From the NCBI GenBank assembly GCA_002685415.1, contig NYXO01000010.1, positions 1 to 10,104 of the forward strand: a DNA stretch of 10,104 bases, in the 5' to 3' direction. A program made the translations under genes and the position numbers. The DNA is from Methanobacteriota archaeon (GTDB lineage Archaea; Thermoplasmatota; Poseidoniia; Poseidoniales; Thalassarchaeaceae). Shown here piece after piece: positions 1-6,301 of this stretch (the first letter of the stretch is position 1; each line of letters starts with the position of its first letter). Below the pieces are notes generated by a model. That model had not been told where the DNA came from and did not search any database. It saw only the letters and a list, made by a program, of their open reading frames with translations.

Positions 1-1890
1 GTGAAGAGTTCCCAATCTTTCGTCAAGCATTCGTCCAGTCATCTTTGGATACCAATAGTAAATCGCTGAGAAGAATCCGAAGACTGTACCTCCTACCAGC
101 ACATAGTGGAAGTGAGCCACGACGAAGTAAGTCTCGTGTAGGTGAGTATCCATTGCGATGGACGGGAAGAACATTCCAGAAATCCCACCAAGCGTGAAGG
201 TAACCAAGAATCCTAGCGCCCACAAAGTGTGCGTGCGATAGACAAGCGAACCTCCGTGCATAGTTTTCAGCCAATTGAAGATCTTGATACCAGTAGGGAC
301 AGCGACCAGCATAGTTGTCAGCATTGTTACGAATCTTAGCGAAGGTGACATTCCAGAGGTAAACATGTGGTGTCCGTATACGATGAAAGCCACGACTCCA
401 ATTCCTGCCATTGCATAGACCATTGATCGGTATCCAAAGATAGAACGCCTTGCGGATGTGGCAAGTACTTCGGAAATAACACCGAATGCAGGCACAATAA
501 CCACGTACACCTCAGGATGTCCGAAGTACCAGAACAAGTGACTCCACAGTAATGGGTCCCCTCCAGCAGATATGTCATAGAATGCTGTGGAGATAGTTCT
601 GTCAAGGTATACTTGAATCAGCCCTACACCGAATGCTGGAATTGAAAGGAATAGCATTAGGTTAGCAACCAAAATACTCCATGTAAACAATGGCATTTGC
701 ATCCATCCCATACCTTCTGCACGCATTACTGCCATTGTGGTAAGGAAGTTAATTCCGGTTAGAGTAGATGATGCTACCAGCATTATCTGTCCTGCAACCC
801 ACATTGTGACACCAGTATGTGCGCCTTCTGTTACGATGTATGGGGCATATCCTGTCCATCCGGTATCTGCTCCTTCTCCGGTGAATACACCGGTGAAAAT
901 CAATAATGCAGCGAACGGTTGTAGCCAGAATGATAGCGCATTCAATCTTGGCATAGCAAGGTCAGGAGCACCGATTTGAAGAGGGACCATCCAATTTGCA
1001 AAACCATTGATCAAAGGCATTGCCGCAAGGAAAATCATAGTTGTTCCGTGCAATGTAAAGAATGAGTTGTACTGGTCTTGAGAAATGAAGTCATTACCTG
1101 GGACAGCCAGTTGAATTCTAATCATCATAGCAAGAATTCCACCGATTCCGAGGAAGAATAGACCTTGAACGAAGTATAGAGTTCCTATCTTCTTGTGGTC
1201 TGTACTGGTAAGCCACTCGGTCAACCAAGGTGCTAGATGCTCCCAATCGAATGCATCGGGATTGGTTCTGTAAAATCCATACAGGATTGTGACTGTGAGA
1301 AGTATTCCAGAGATAATGATGAGAGTTGCCAATACCTTGTATGGGTCGGCTTCTTCCAATCCAGGGCCTAATGACCCTGCAACCTTCAGAGTCAGTTTAT
1401 TCCACTGATCTTCGGGACCAGCATTTCCATCTCCGTTAACAGAGTTCACATGGACTACGAAGTCTACATCTCTACCATGACTTGGAGCAATCCATTCGAC
1501 TGTCCATGATGTGTAATCGTTACCGGCTTCGGTATGGGTGACCTCAGAGGGGCCATTGGATTGAACAGTTGCATCTAGAGGAGTAATTTCACCGCCGGAT
1601 GCCCAAAGATTGAATCCTCCAAGATTTGCATTTCCTTCAGCAGATGGGCCACCAGTGAATGAGATTGTAACCTGATAGGTCTCAGACATGTTGTATTCTT
1701 CTGGAAGGCCATCTAGAGTCACCATGACCGCAGCATTTGGAGCAGCGGCGTGACAGTTACATCCACCAGCACTGATTTGATCGTAATTTACACCAGTCGG
1801 TAATGAGTTCACTGAGGGTGATACAACCATTGCGATAGATATCAAAAGAAAAGCTACCATACTTCGTGAAATCGTAATGTTTCTTCCCAT
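1..1890 (-). CDS. coxA: Cytochrome c oxidase subunit I (aa3, A-type) with extra N-terminal extracytoplasmic domain; 3' end outside window
   Basis: Catalytic subunit of a proton-pumping haem-copper O2 reductase in the membrane. The frame is open for 630 codons from the ATG at 1890 to base 1, with no stop. Seen in the translation: haem a ligands H281 and H595, haem a3 ligand H593, CuB ligands H458, H507 and H508, the cross-linking Y462 (GHPEVY), E460, D310 and N317 of the D channel, and K536 of the K channel (VPTGIK). This set defines A-type oxidases. The normal core begins near residue 228 (TSTDHKKIGTLY). Before it lie a signal peptide (hydrophobic core 11-23, possible cleavage after S29), a beta-rich domain at about 37-172 with GGCNCH at 42-47, and a membrane helix at about 187-205. 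That layout is unusual for subunit I. The expected Mg-site Asp is Glu here (E586). The gene follows coxB after 14 bases, so it is probably cotranscribed. The last helices lie beyond the left edge. Confidence 0.96.
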   Translation of the reverse strand, partial: MGRNITISRSMVAFLLISIAMVVSPSVNSLPTGVNYDQISAGGCNCHAAAPNAAVMVTLDGLPEEYNMSETYQVTISFTGGPSAEGNANLGGFNLWASGGEITPLDATVQSNGPSEVTHTEAGNDYTSWTVEWIAPSHGRDVDFVVHVNSVNGDGNAGPEDQWNKLTLKVAGSLGPGLEEADPYKVLATLIIISGILLTVTILYGFYRTNPDAFDWEHLAPWLTEWLTSTDHKKIGTLYFVQGLFFLGIGGILAMMIRIQLAVPGNDFISQDQYNSFFTLHGTTMIFLAAMPLINGFANWMVPLQIGAPDLAMPRLNALSFWLQPFAALLIFTGVFTGEGADTGWTGYAPYIVTEGAHTGVTMWVAGQIMLVASSTLTGINFLTTMAVMRAEGMGWMQMPLFTWSILVANLMLFLSIPAFGVGLIQVYLDRTISTAFYDISAGGDPLLWSHLFWYFGHPEVYVVIVPAFGVISEVLATSARRSIFGYRSMVYAMAGIGVVAFIVYGHHMFTSGMSPSLRFVTMLTTMLVAVPTGIKIFNWLKTMHGGSLVYRTHTLWALGFLVTFTLGGISGMFFPSIAMDTHLHETYFVVAHFHYVLVGGTVFGFFSAIYYWYPKMTGRMLDERLGTLH

Positions 1891-1904
1891 ATCTTTCAAC
1901 CCCC

Positions 1905-2639
1905 TCAGGCATGAATACTAACGCCAGCCATCATGTAGGCGTGATCGTCTCCACAATATTCGGTACAGAGTAGAAGGAAGTCCTCAACATCCTCTGCGAG
2001 AATCCAAACAGTGGTTGTCTGTCCCGGAAGAACGTCTTCTTTGACTCCCAAAGAGACAAACCAAGGTGCGTGAGTTACATCTTCTGAGGTCATGTATGCG
2101 AGATATGCATTCCCTGCCTGTAGAGAGAGATGAGGAACGGCTCTTCCGTCTGCCTCAGTAAATCCTGATTCACATAATTCTGCTTCAAGCGTTCCACAAT
2201 CAAAACTCCAAACCCATTGCTTGGCTGTAATTTCGATGGTGTGATAGCAATCTGCTTTGTATTCCCCTTTCAGATTTGCATCATAGTCGAAGTACAAGTT
2301 CGAACCATCGTAATCGGGGCTATCGTACACACACTCGTTACCGAAATGCCCATCATTTGGGGAAGACCAAACATTGTCTAGTGGCGCCCAAGAAATGTAA
2401 GTTAGGTAAACAATCAAGATAAATGGCACAATAGTCCATGCTAATTCTAATTTTAGATTATCATTTTCAGCAGGAAAAACTCCAACTTCTAGATTGTCAA
2501 CATTGGGGTTTTCGCCATCTTTTGAGCGATAGAAAAATGAGTGGTGATATAGCCACCCAAAGGTGAACAATGCAACCAAAGCCGACCATGCAAGATACTC
2601 GTTGAAGAGGCTATCGTATAGAGGTGTGATGAGACTCAT
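1905..2639 (-). CDS. coxB: Cytochrome c oxidase subunit II with CuA site
   Basis: Electron-entry subunit of the oxidase; accepts electrons from a soluble donor (cytochrome c or a blue copper protein) at the binuclear CuA centre. The 244-residue protein has two membrane helices (about 17-36 and 66-85) and a C-terminal cupredoxin domain. All CuA ligands are visible: H190 (HAPW), C225, E227, C229, H233 and M236 in CTEYCGDDHAYM. The aromatic QWVW stretch at 141-144 matches the electron-entry patch of the family. A complete CuA site argues against a quinol oxidase. An acidic insert at about 88-168 holds four extra cysteines (103, 131, 148, 156), possibly disulfides. I chose the ATG at 2639 because GGAGAT lies just upstream; an in-frame TTG at 2651 would add four residues but overlaps that motif. 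The gene precedes coxA in the same operon. Confidence 0.95.
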   Translation of the reverse strand: MSLITPLYDSLFNEYLAWSALVALFTFGWLYHHSFFYRSKDGENPNVDNLEVGVFPAENDNLKLELAWTIVPFILIVYLTYISWAPLDNVWSSPNDGHFGNECVYDSPDYDGSNLYFDYDANLKGEYKADCYHTIEITAKQWVWSFDCGTLEAELCESGFTEADGRAVPHLSLQAGNAYLAYMTSEDVTHAPWFVSLGVKEDVLPGQTTTVWILAEDVEDFLLLCTEYCGDDHAYMMAGVSIHA

Positions 2640-2671
2640 CGTTATCTCCAATCTGACCGCGTGTGAAAGTC

Positions 2672-2687
2672 CCTCATAAGTGTGAGG
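2672..2687. repeat. Inverted repeat CCTCA-N6-TGAGG upstream of coxB
   Basis: Five-base arms around TAAGTG, about 33 bases upstream of the chosen coxB ATG. If transcription starts further upstream it would form a small leader hairpin; otherwise it could be an operator half. Weak by itself, but it sits next to the stronger palindrome at 2709-2723. Confidence 0.4.
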
Positions 2688-2708
2688 TTTGTCATCCCTG
2701 AAGAGAGG

Positions 2709-2723
2709 TCCGACATAGTCGGA
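2709..2723. promoter_or_regulatory. Perfect palindrome TCCGAC-ATA-GTCGGA in the coxB / TOPRIM divergent region
   Basis: Six-base perfect arms with a 3-base centre, lying 70 bases upstream of coxB and 95 bases upstream of the divergent TOPRIM gene. It could be an operator for a dimeric regulator of the oxidase operon or a hairpin in a long coxB leader. The arms are GC-rich, which would make a stable RNA hairpin. No second copy was noticed in the window. Confidence 0.5.
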
Positions 2724-2780
2724 AATGACTTCAAAAGAACAACCAACGTGAGCCCATGTGGATAAGTTCTGAATCAGTCG

Positions 2781-2817
2781 AATATTACTGAGATTTTTGA
2801 TTTGAAGGTGAGGTTAG
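2781..2817 (+). promoter_or_regulatory. Probable promoter and ribosome binding site of the TOPRIM gene
   Basis: An AT-rich AATATTACT stretch at 2781-2789 may be the TATA element. GGTGAGG at 2807-2813 is a good archaeal Shine-Dalgarno match and lies four bases before the ATG at 2818, which supports that start. Confidence 0.45.
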
Positions 2818-3327
2818 ATGGGGGCCAGTGATTGGATTCAAGATAAGGGAAAAATTTCTGGCTCCCCCGATCGTGAAGTTCGCTTTAATTTGGCAGCCCG
2901 TGCCTTCGCAGAAAGTCAAATCAGAAATCGCAATCCTTCGGATGGAGGAGCAGGTTGTCCAATCGTAGTAGAAGGTAAAAGAGACAGAGAAGCACTCATG
3001 GCTCTAGGTTTTCAAGGACCTATTGAATTGATTAATCGAGGTTGGGATAGATCTAGACTTGTAGCATATTTCTATGATACATACGGAACTCGGAATACAA
3101 TCGATGGCGGCCCCCCTCTAATTTTATTGATGGATTGGGATCGTACTGGAGGACGGATACAGAATTCACTACGAGAGCGACTGAATTCACTCGACGTTCC
3201 AATTGATGAAAGTCTCAGAAATGTTCTGTTGAAATCGATGAAACCAGAGGGAAAAACTGTCGAAGCACTAGCACCATTTGCTAATGTTCTAAGGTCGCTG
3301 ATTGATATTCACCTGGACAGTTTGTGA
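2818..3327 (+). CDS. TOPRIM-domain protein, UPF0292-like
   Basis: Small 169-residue protein with an isolated TOPRIM fold, the metal-binding catalytic module shared by DnaG primases, topoisomerases, OLD nucleases and RNase M5. The signature is visible: CPIVVEGKRD at 47-56 with acidic E52, a GF/GPIE turn at about 64-70, and LLMDWDRTGGRI at 103-114 with D106 and D108. Archaea carry a family of stand-alone TOPRIM proteins (UPF0292) of about this size and their substrate is not established. An N-terminal stretch of about 45 residues precedes the domain and a helical tail follows it. No helicase, ATPase or zinc finger is attached, so it is not a primase or OLD-type nuclease by itself. The GGTGAGG ribosome binding site supports the ATG. 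It ends two bases from the stop of the convergent Lrp gene. Nucleic-acid metal chemistry is inferred; the target is unknown. Confidence 0.85.
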   Translation: MGASDWIQDKGKISGSPDREVRFNLAARAFAESQIRNRNPSDGGAGCPIVVEGKRDREALMALGFQGPIELINRGWDRSRLVAYFYDTYGTRNTIDGGPPLILLMDWDRTGGRIQNSLRERLNSLDVPIDESLRNVLLKSMKPEGKTVEALAPFANVLRSLIDIHLDSL

Positions 3328-3329
3328 AA

Positions 3330-3776
3330 TCATTTCGGGAAAGAAGTAGGCCCTTCTTTAACGGTATTCAGAACTAAATGAGTAACGGAACGTACAACTC
3401 CGTCCATAGATAGTACATTCTTCGATAAGTCATCGAGGTCACTCCGATCCACTGCTCTTGCTATAACCATGGAATCGAATTCCCCGGTTACGTCATAGAC
3501 TCCATAGACTCGATTATCACGAGCTATTTTCTCTTGGATTTCAATCAATCTGCCTTTCTGAATTCTTAATCCGATAACAACGTTGAGATTCCATCCGACT
3601 TTTTCAGAATCTAAAATCACTCGATAATCCTTGATGACTCCATTATCTTCCAATTTCTTTACTCGATTACTGACGGTGCCCAGCGAAACACCGACCTCTT
3701 CTGCTATGCCTCGAAGCGATGTTCTAGCATCTCGTTCGAGAACCTCAATTATCCGGCGGTCGGTGTCGTCGAGCAT
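3330..3776 (-). CDS. Lrp/AsnC-family transcriptional regulator
   Basis: DNA-binding regulator of 148 residues, the usual length for the family. The N-terminal winged helix-turn-helix spans about 3-60: LDDTDRRIIEVLERDAR, then IAEEVGVSLGTVSNRVKKLEDNGVI as the recognition unit. The C-terminal ligand-sensing, oligomerising RAM domain spans about 65-145 and includes GVYDVTGEFDSMVIA. Proteins of this group usually act as dimers to octamers that respond to amino acids or other small molecules, and often repress their own gene. The ATG at 3776 is preceded by GAGGGAG with a short spacer. Two TTGAAC-type palindromes lie in the promoter just upstream, consistent with autoregulation. The effector and regulon cannot be read from the sequence; the downstream neighbour is convergent, so the gene is probably monocistronic. 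Confidence 0.95.
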   Translation of the reverse strand: MLDDTDRRIIEVLERDARTSLRGIAEEVGVSLGTVSNRVKKLEDNGVIKDYRVILDSEKVGWNLNVVIGLRIQKGRLIEIQEKIARDNRVYGVYDVTGEFDSMVIARAVDRSDLDDLSKNVLSMDGVVRSVTHLVLNTVKEGPTSFPK

Positions 3777-3815
3777 GAATCTCCCTCAGGAGACCGGCCT
3801 GAAAGCACCCGGCTA

Positions 3816-3838
3816 TTGAACATTCAGTTCAAAATAAG
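3816..3838 (-). promoter_or_regulatory. Lrp gene promoter: TATA-like box and overlapping palindromic operator
   Basis: On the minus strand CTTATTTT (3838-3831) is a plausible TATA box about 55-60 bases before the Lrp ATG. Next to it, overlapping by two bases, is the perfect palindrome TTGAAC-ATTCA-GTTCAA at 3816-3832. A regulator bound there would block the preinitiation complex, the usual arrangement for archaeal Lrp autorepression. Confidence 0.55.
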
Positions 3839-3847
3839 CCACTTAAT

Positions 3848-3861
3848 TGAACGTATGTTCA
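3848..3861. promoter_or_regulatory. Second operator-like palindrome TGAAC-GTAT-GTTCA
   Basis: Same half-site as the palindrome at 3816-3832, with five-base arms and a 4-base centre. The two centres are about 30 bases apart, close to three helical turns, so both would face the same side of DNA. It overlaps the stop codon of the methyltransferase gene (3859-3861). Confidence 0.5.
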
Positions 3862-5505
3862 TTCTTCTTGATTGACTTTGACTCCTCTCATTAGTCGTAA
3901 TACACGTACCTCGGCTGTCCTCATCATTAGACTAACTCGCCCGCCAATCCAAACTGGAATAGTAGTCCCGTCGGACTCATCCACCAACAGAAAATTCCCT
4001 CTTGTGGAGATTAGGTTCTGACTCACCTGGCTAGGTTCCGGCTCATCTCCAGAGAGTAATGAATCGATAACTTTCGGCGACACTTCAGTACGTCCTTTGT
4101 CGATTATATCGGCGAATTTTTTTGCAGAAGAACCAACAATTCGTTCAAACTCTCCACGACGCAAATGGATTGCTTCAAGTCCGAGATAGGCCACTTTAAG
4201 CGGGCGCCAACGTCCACCGGGAATACGGGTTCTTCCACCTCTACGGCTCCTTTCAGAGGACCAAATTTCGTGAGCTTCGGGTGTTGACCAGAGTACTTTC
4301 TTTCCTCGTATCCAAAGGTCCTCTGGTAAGTGTCCCAATTGCTCTTCCAAAATGGTTCTAGTATCCGATGAAATTGGTTTGGGAACATCCTCGTTATCTA
4401 CTGGTGCTTCTTCATCCGTCAACTCTCGATTAACTTGAGGATTAACTTCTGGTTCTACAGAGGAATTTTTCTCAATTACAGCTAGGAAAAATCCTCCACC
4501 ATTCGACTCATCATTCCACACTCTCATACATAGTGGCAGAGATTCAATTATTTCTTTTTCAGAAGGAGAAGAGAAACTGTCTCCCGCCTTCTCGTCCTGA
4601 ACAATTGAACATTCATCGGAAAGCACATGCCATTGGGTCATTCCTTCAGATCCGGACAATTTTGGAATCAAATCATGGGCTGAAATCAGCTTCAAAGAAG
4701 GGTCGCTTCTCAGAATCTCGGCAACTACAGCTTCGTTTTCGATTGGATCCAGAGAACAGGTTGAGTAGACAATTCGCCCTCCTGTTTTGATTAGTTTGGT
4801 AGCTCGACTTAGAATGTCGATTTGCAGCCTCTGCATTGAACGACCACCACTTGGCTTCCATCGAGACCACACATCGGGATTCTTGCGCGTGGTTCCAGTG
4901 CCTGTGCAGGGTGCGTCAACCAAGATTCGGTCATATCCAAATTCCGGAACTTTGGGAAAATGACGTGCATCGTGGTTAACGATGATATTGCTTCGAGAAC
5001 GATGTCTCTGCATATTGGAAACTAGTAGATTTACTCGACCTCTGACTATCTCGTTTGCGACAACGACTCCAGAATCATTCAGATGTTCTGCGATTTGAGA
5101 AGTTTTAGACCCTGGACTAGCGCACAAGTCGAGAATATATTCCCCTGGTTTTGGGTCTAAGGCCAGAACAGGCAGCATTGATACAGCCTCTTGTCGAGTT
5201 AATCTTCCAGTCTCATGTAAAGCGGCAAGGGCAGATTTGACTTCACCCTCAGCCTTACCGCGAGGAAAAGGCATAGTCCAACCAGATCCGACCCCGTTGA
5301 ACCATTCAATAGGCTTACAGCCTAATGATTCCAACCATTCTTCGAGCCATTCTTGATCTCCTGATAAGGGATTCACTCGTACTGTTTCTGGGAGTCTTTC
5401 ATAGGCGTGTGCGAACCATGAATCGGAATTTCCCCGCCAGCAACTTACCGCCTTCAATAACAGGCTGGCGCGCGCGGCCTTATCCCAATCGACCTCGTCT
5501 CGCAC
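3859..5505 (-). CDS. NSUN/Trm4-like RNA (cytosine-5) methyltransferase with C-terminal extension
   Basis: SAM-dependent enzyme that probably methylates cytosine C5 in tRNA or rRNA. It has 548 residues. A short N-terminal part with ETVRVNPL (about 40-47) is followed by the Rossmann methyltransferase core: motif I DLCASPGSKT at 126-135 binds SAM, motif IV DAPCTGTG at 197-204 holds C200 (enzyme release), and motif VI YSTCSLDPIENEA at 247-259 holds the nucleophile C250. These two cysteines define the Nop2/NSUN/RsmB family. After a low-complexity linker (about 350-385), residues 390-548 form a further domain resembling the C-terminal region of eukaryotic NSUN2/Trm4 (GKKVLW..., IPGGRWRPLKVAYLGLEAI), so tRNA is the likeliest substrate. 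The start is GTG at 5505; an in-frame TGA lies four codons upstream, so it cannot begin earlier in this frame. A 40-codon overlapping reading frame precedes it. Confidence 0.9.
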   Translation of the reverse strand: MRDEVDWDKAARASLLLKAVSCWRGNSDSWFAHAYERLPETVRVNPLSGDQEWLEEWLESLGCKPIEWFNGVGSGWTMPFPRGKAEGEVKSALAALHETGRLTRQEAVSMLPVLALDPKPGEYILDLCASPGSKTSQIAEHLNDSGVVVANEIVRGRVNLLVSNMQRHRSRSNIIVNHDARHFPKVPEFGYDRILVDAPCTGTGTTRKNPDVWSRWKPSGGRSMQRLQIDILSRATKLIKTGGRIVYSTCSLDPIENEAVVAEILRSDPSLKLISAHDLIPKLSGSEGMTQWHVLSDECSIVQDEKAGDSFSSPSEKEIIESLPLCMRVWNDESNGGGFFLAVIEKNSSVEPEVNPQVNRELTDEEAPVDNEDVPKPISSDTRTILEEQLGHLPEDLWIRGKKVLWSTPEAHEIWSSERSRRGGRTRIPGGRWRPLKVAYLGLEAIHLRRGEFERIVGSSAKKFADIIDKGRTEVSPKVIDSLLSGDEPEPSQVSQNLISTRGNFLLVDESDGTTIPVWIGGRVSLMMRTAEVRVLRLMRGVKVNQEE

Positions 5506-5603
5506 AAGGTCGCGTCAATCATCTTCAACATCAAGCGATTGGCTCTGGCAATCTCACTACCCCCAATAATTCTCATCCTTCTCCCAAACAAATTCGTAAA
5601 CGG

Positions 5604-5609
5604 TTAAAC
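5604..5609 (+). promoter_or_regulatory. Possible TATA element for the gene at 5640
   Basis: TTAAAC lies about 31-36 bases before the first ATG, a distance that fits an archaeal promoter with a very short leader. The surrounding GGTTAAACC is symmetrical, so it could also serve the divergent methyltransferase gene. Confidence 0.3.
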
Positions 5610-5639
5610 CTCTAACTATGCGCTCACGACTCACGGCCT

Positions 5640-6014
5640 ATGCCGTATGGGATGCACATGACAGGACTGAGAAGAAGAATTGCAAGAAGCCCGACCGAAC
5701 CTAATCGAACGACAAATACCGAAGCAACTCAAAAGTTAGTTGGCCTTGTTGAACGAGCTAGGACGAATGGTAGAGAGCAAGGTCCACTAGTACCTGTTGA
5801 GGCCTTGATTACAGTTGATCGAGAAGAATGGGTTTGGCAGGTTGTTGACAGAAATGTATTGGAAGTCTTGTCACACAGATTGGTATTCGAATCATCGGCT
5901 GGAAAGCGCCGAGAAATTTTGATGACCGCCAGTATCGATGCTGCTATGGATGCGGCCTCAAAAATTGTCGAACTCGATGGCGGATGTGTACTAATTGAGA
6001 CACTAGATCCTTGA
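5640..6014 (+). CDS. Hypothetical protein, 124 residues
   Basis: I do not recognise the family. The basic N-terminus (GLRRRIARS) leads into a compact, balanced sequence with predicted alternating strands and helices: ALITVDREEWVWQVVDR, VLEVLSHRLVFE, REILMTASIDAAMDAASKIVEL and a final GGCVLIETLDP. There is no signal peptide or membrane helix, and no catalytic motif. The opposite strand is also open here but encodes a Ser/Thr-rich, low-information protein, so I prefer this strand. The ATG at 5640 is the furthest upstream; ATGs at 5652 and 5658 are equally possible because no ribosome binding site decides between them. TTAAAC at 5604-5609 may be the TATA element, giving a short or absent leader. 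A weak hairpin and T-rich stretch follow the stop. Confidence 0.65.
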   Translation: MPYGMHMTGLRRRIARSPTEPNRTTNTEATQKLVGLVERARTNGREQGPLVPVEALITVDREEWVWQVVDRNVLEVLSHRLVFESSAGKRREILMTASIDAAMDAASKIVELDGGCVLIETLDP

Positions 6015-6028
6015 TTTCGACTCATTTT

Positions 6029-6059
6029 CAACAATTTGTTGTGAATTTACTGATTTATT
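6029..6059 (+). terminator. Weak hairpin plus T-rich stretch after the 124-residue gene
   Basis: CAACA-ATT-TGTTG (6029-6041) has five-base arms and is followed by an AT-rich run that includes TTTATT (6054-6059). It could end the upstream transcript; the TTTATT could alternatively be the TATA element of the next gene, whose ATG is 45 bases further on. Confidence 0.3.
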
Positions 6060-6103
6060 CTGTTTCGCCGTCTTGAAATAGTGCAGGTAGGTGCGACGGC
6101 CCG

Positions 6104-6301
6104 ATGGCGAAGGAGAAGAAGGGCAGCGGCATCCAGCAAGCAGCGGGATTAATCCGCTACTTCGACGAGGAGTCAGAGGATGCTATTCAGATCAGTAAAG
6201 GAATAGTCTACGCTGCATGTGTAGTCTTCTCTCTAGCAATTTATCTTCAGCACCATGGAGTATGGGCGTGGATGGGCGACGTCCTTTCTGGAATTGTCTG
6301 A
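6104..6301 (+). CDS. secG: Preprotein translocase subunit Sec61-beta
   Basis: Small accessory subunit of the SecYE(beta) protein-conducting channel in the cytoplasmic membrane. The 65-residue protein shows the archaeal/eukaryotic Sec61-beta layout: a polar basic N-terminus (AKEKKGSG), the conserved AAGLIRYFDEESEDAIQIS block at about 13-31, and one C-terminal membrane helix (about 33-51). Its length is normal and the gene is complete. The helix is tail-anchored, so the N-terminus faces the cytoplasm. AGGTAGGTG at 6085-6093 may be the ribosome binding site, although the spacer to the ATG is long (about 10 bases). The stop codon TGA (6299-6301) directly abuts the stop codon of the convergent neighbour, with no base between. 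This is one of the best signs that the window is archaeal. Confidence 0.92.
   Translation: MAKEKKGSGIQQAAGLIRYFDEESEDAIQISKGIVYAACVVFSLAIYLQHHGVWAWMGDVLSGIV

Noticed and set aside
1753..1761. Classical c-type cytochrome domain in the subunit I extension.
   Set aside because: The motif is CxCH, not CxxCH, and no distal Met/His pattern of a cytochrome c fold was recognised; kept only as a possible non-canonical site.
4533..4790. Plus-strand frame inside the RNA methyltransferase gene.
   Set aside because: It lies wholly within a well-supported gene on the other strand and shows no motif or ribosome binding site.
5729..6034. Minus-strand frame of about 100 codons opposite the 124-residue gene.
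   Set aside because: Its product is Ser/Thr-rich and low in information, while the plus-strand protein has natural composition; treated as an antisense shadow.
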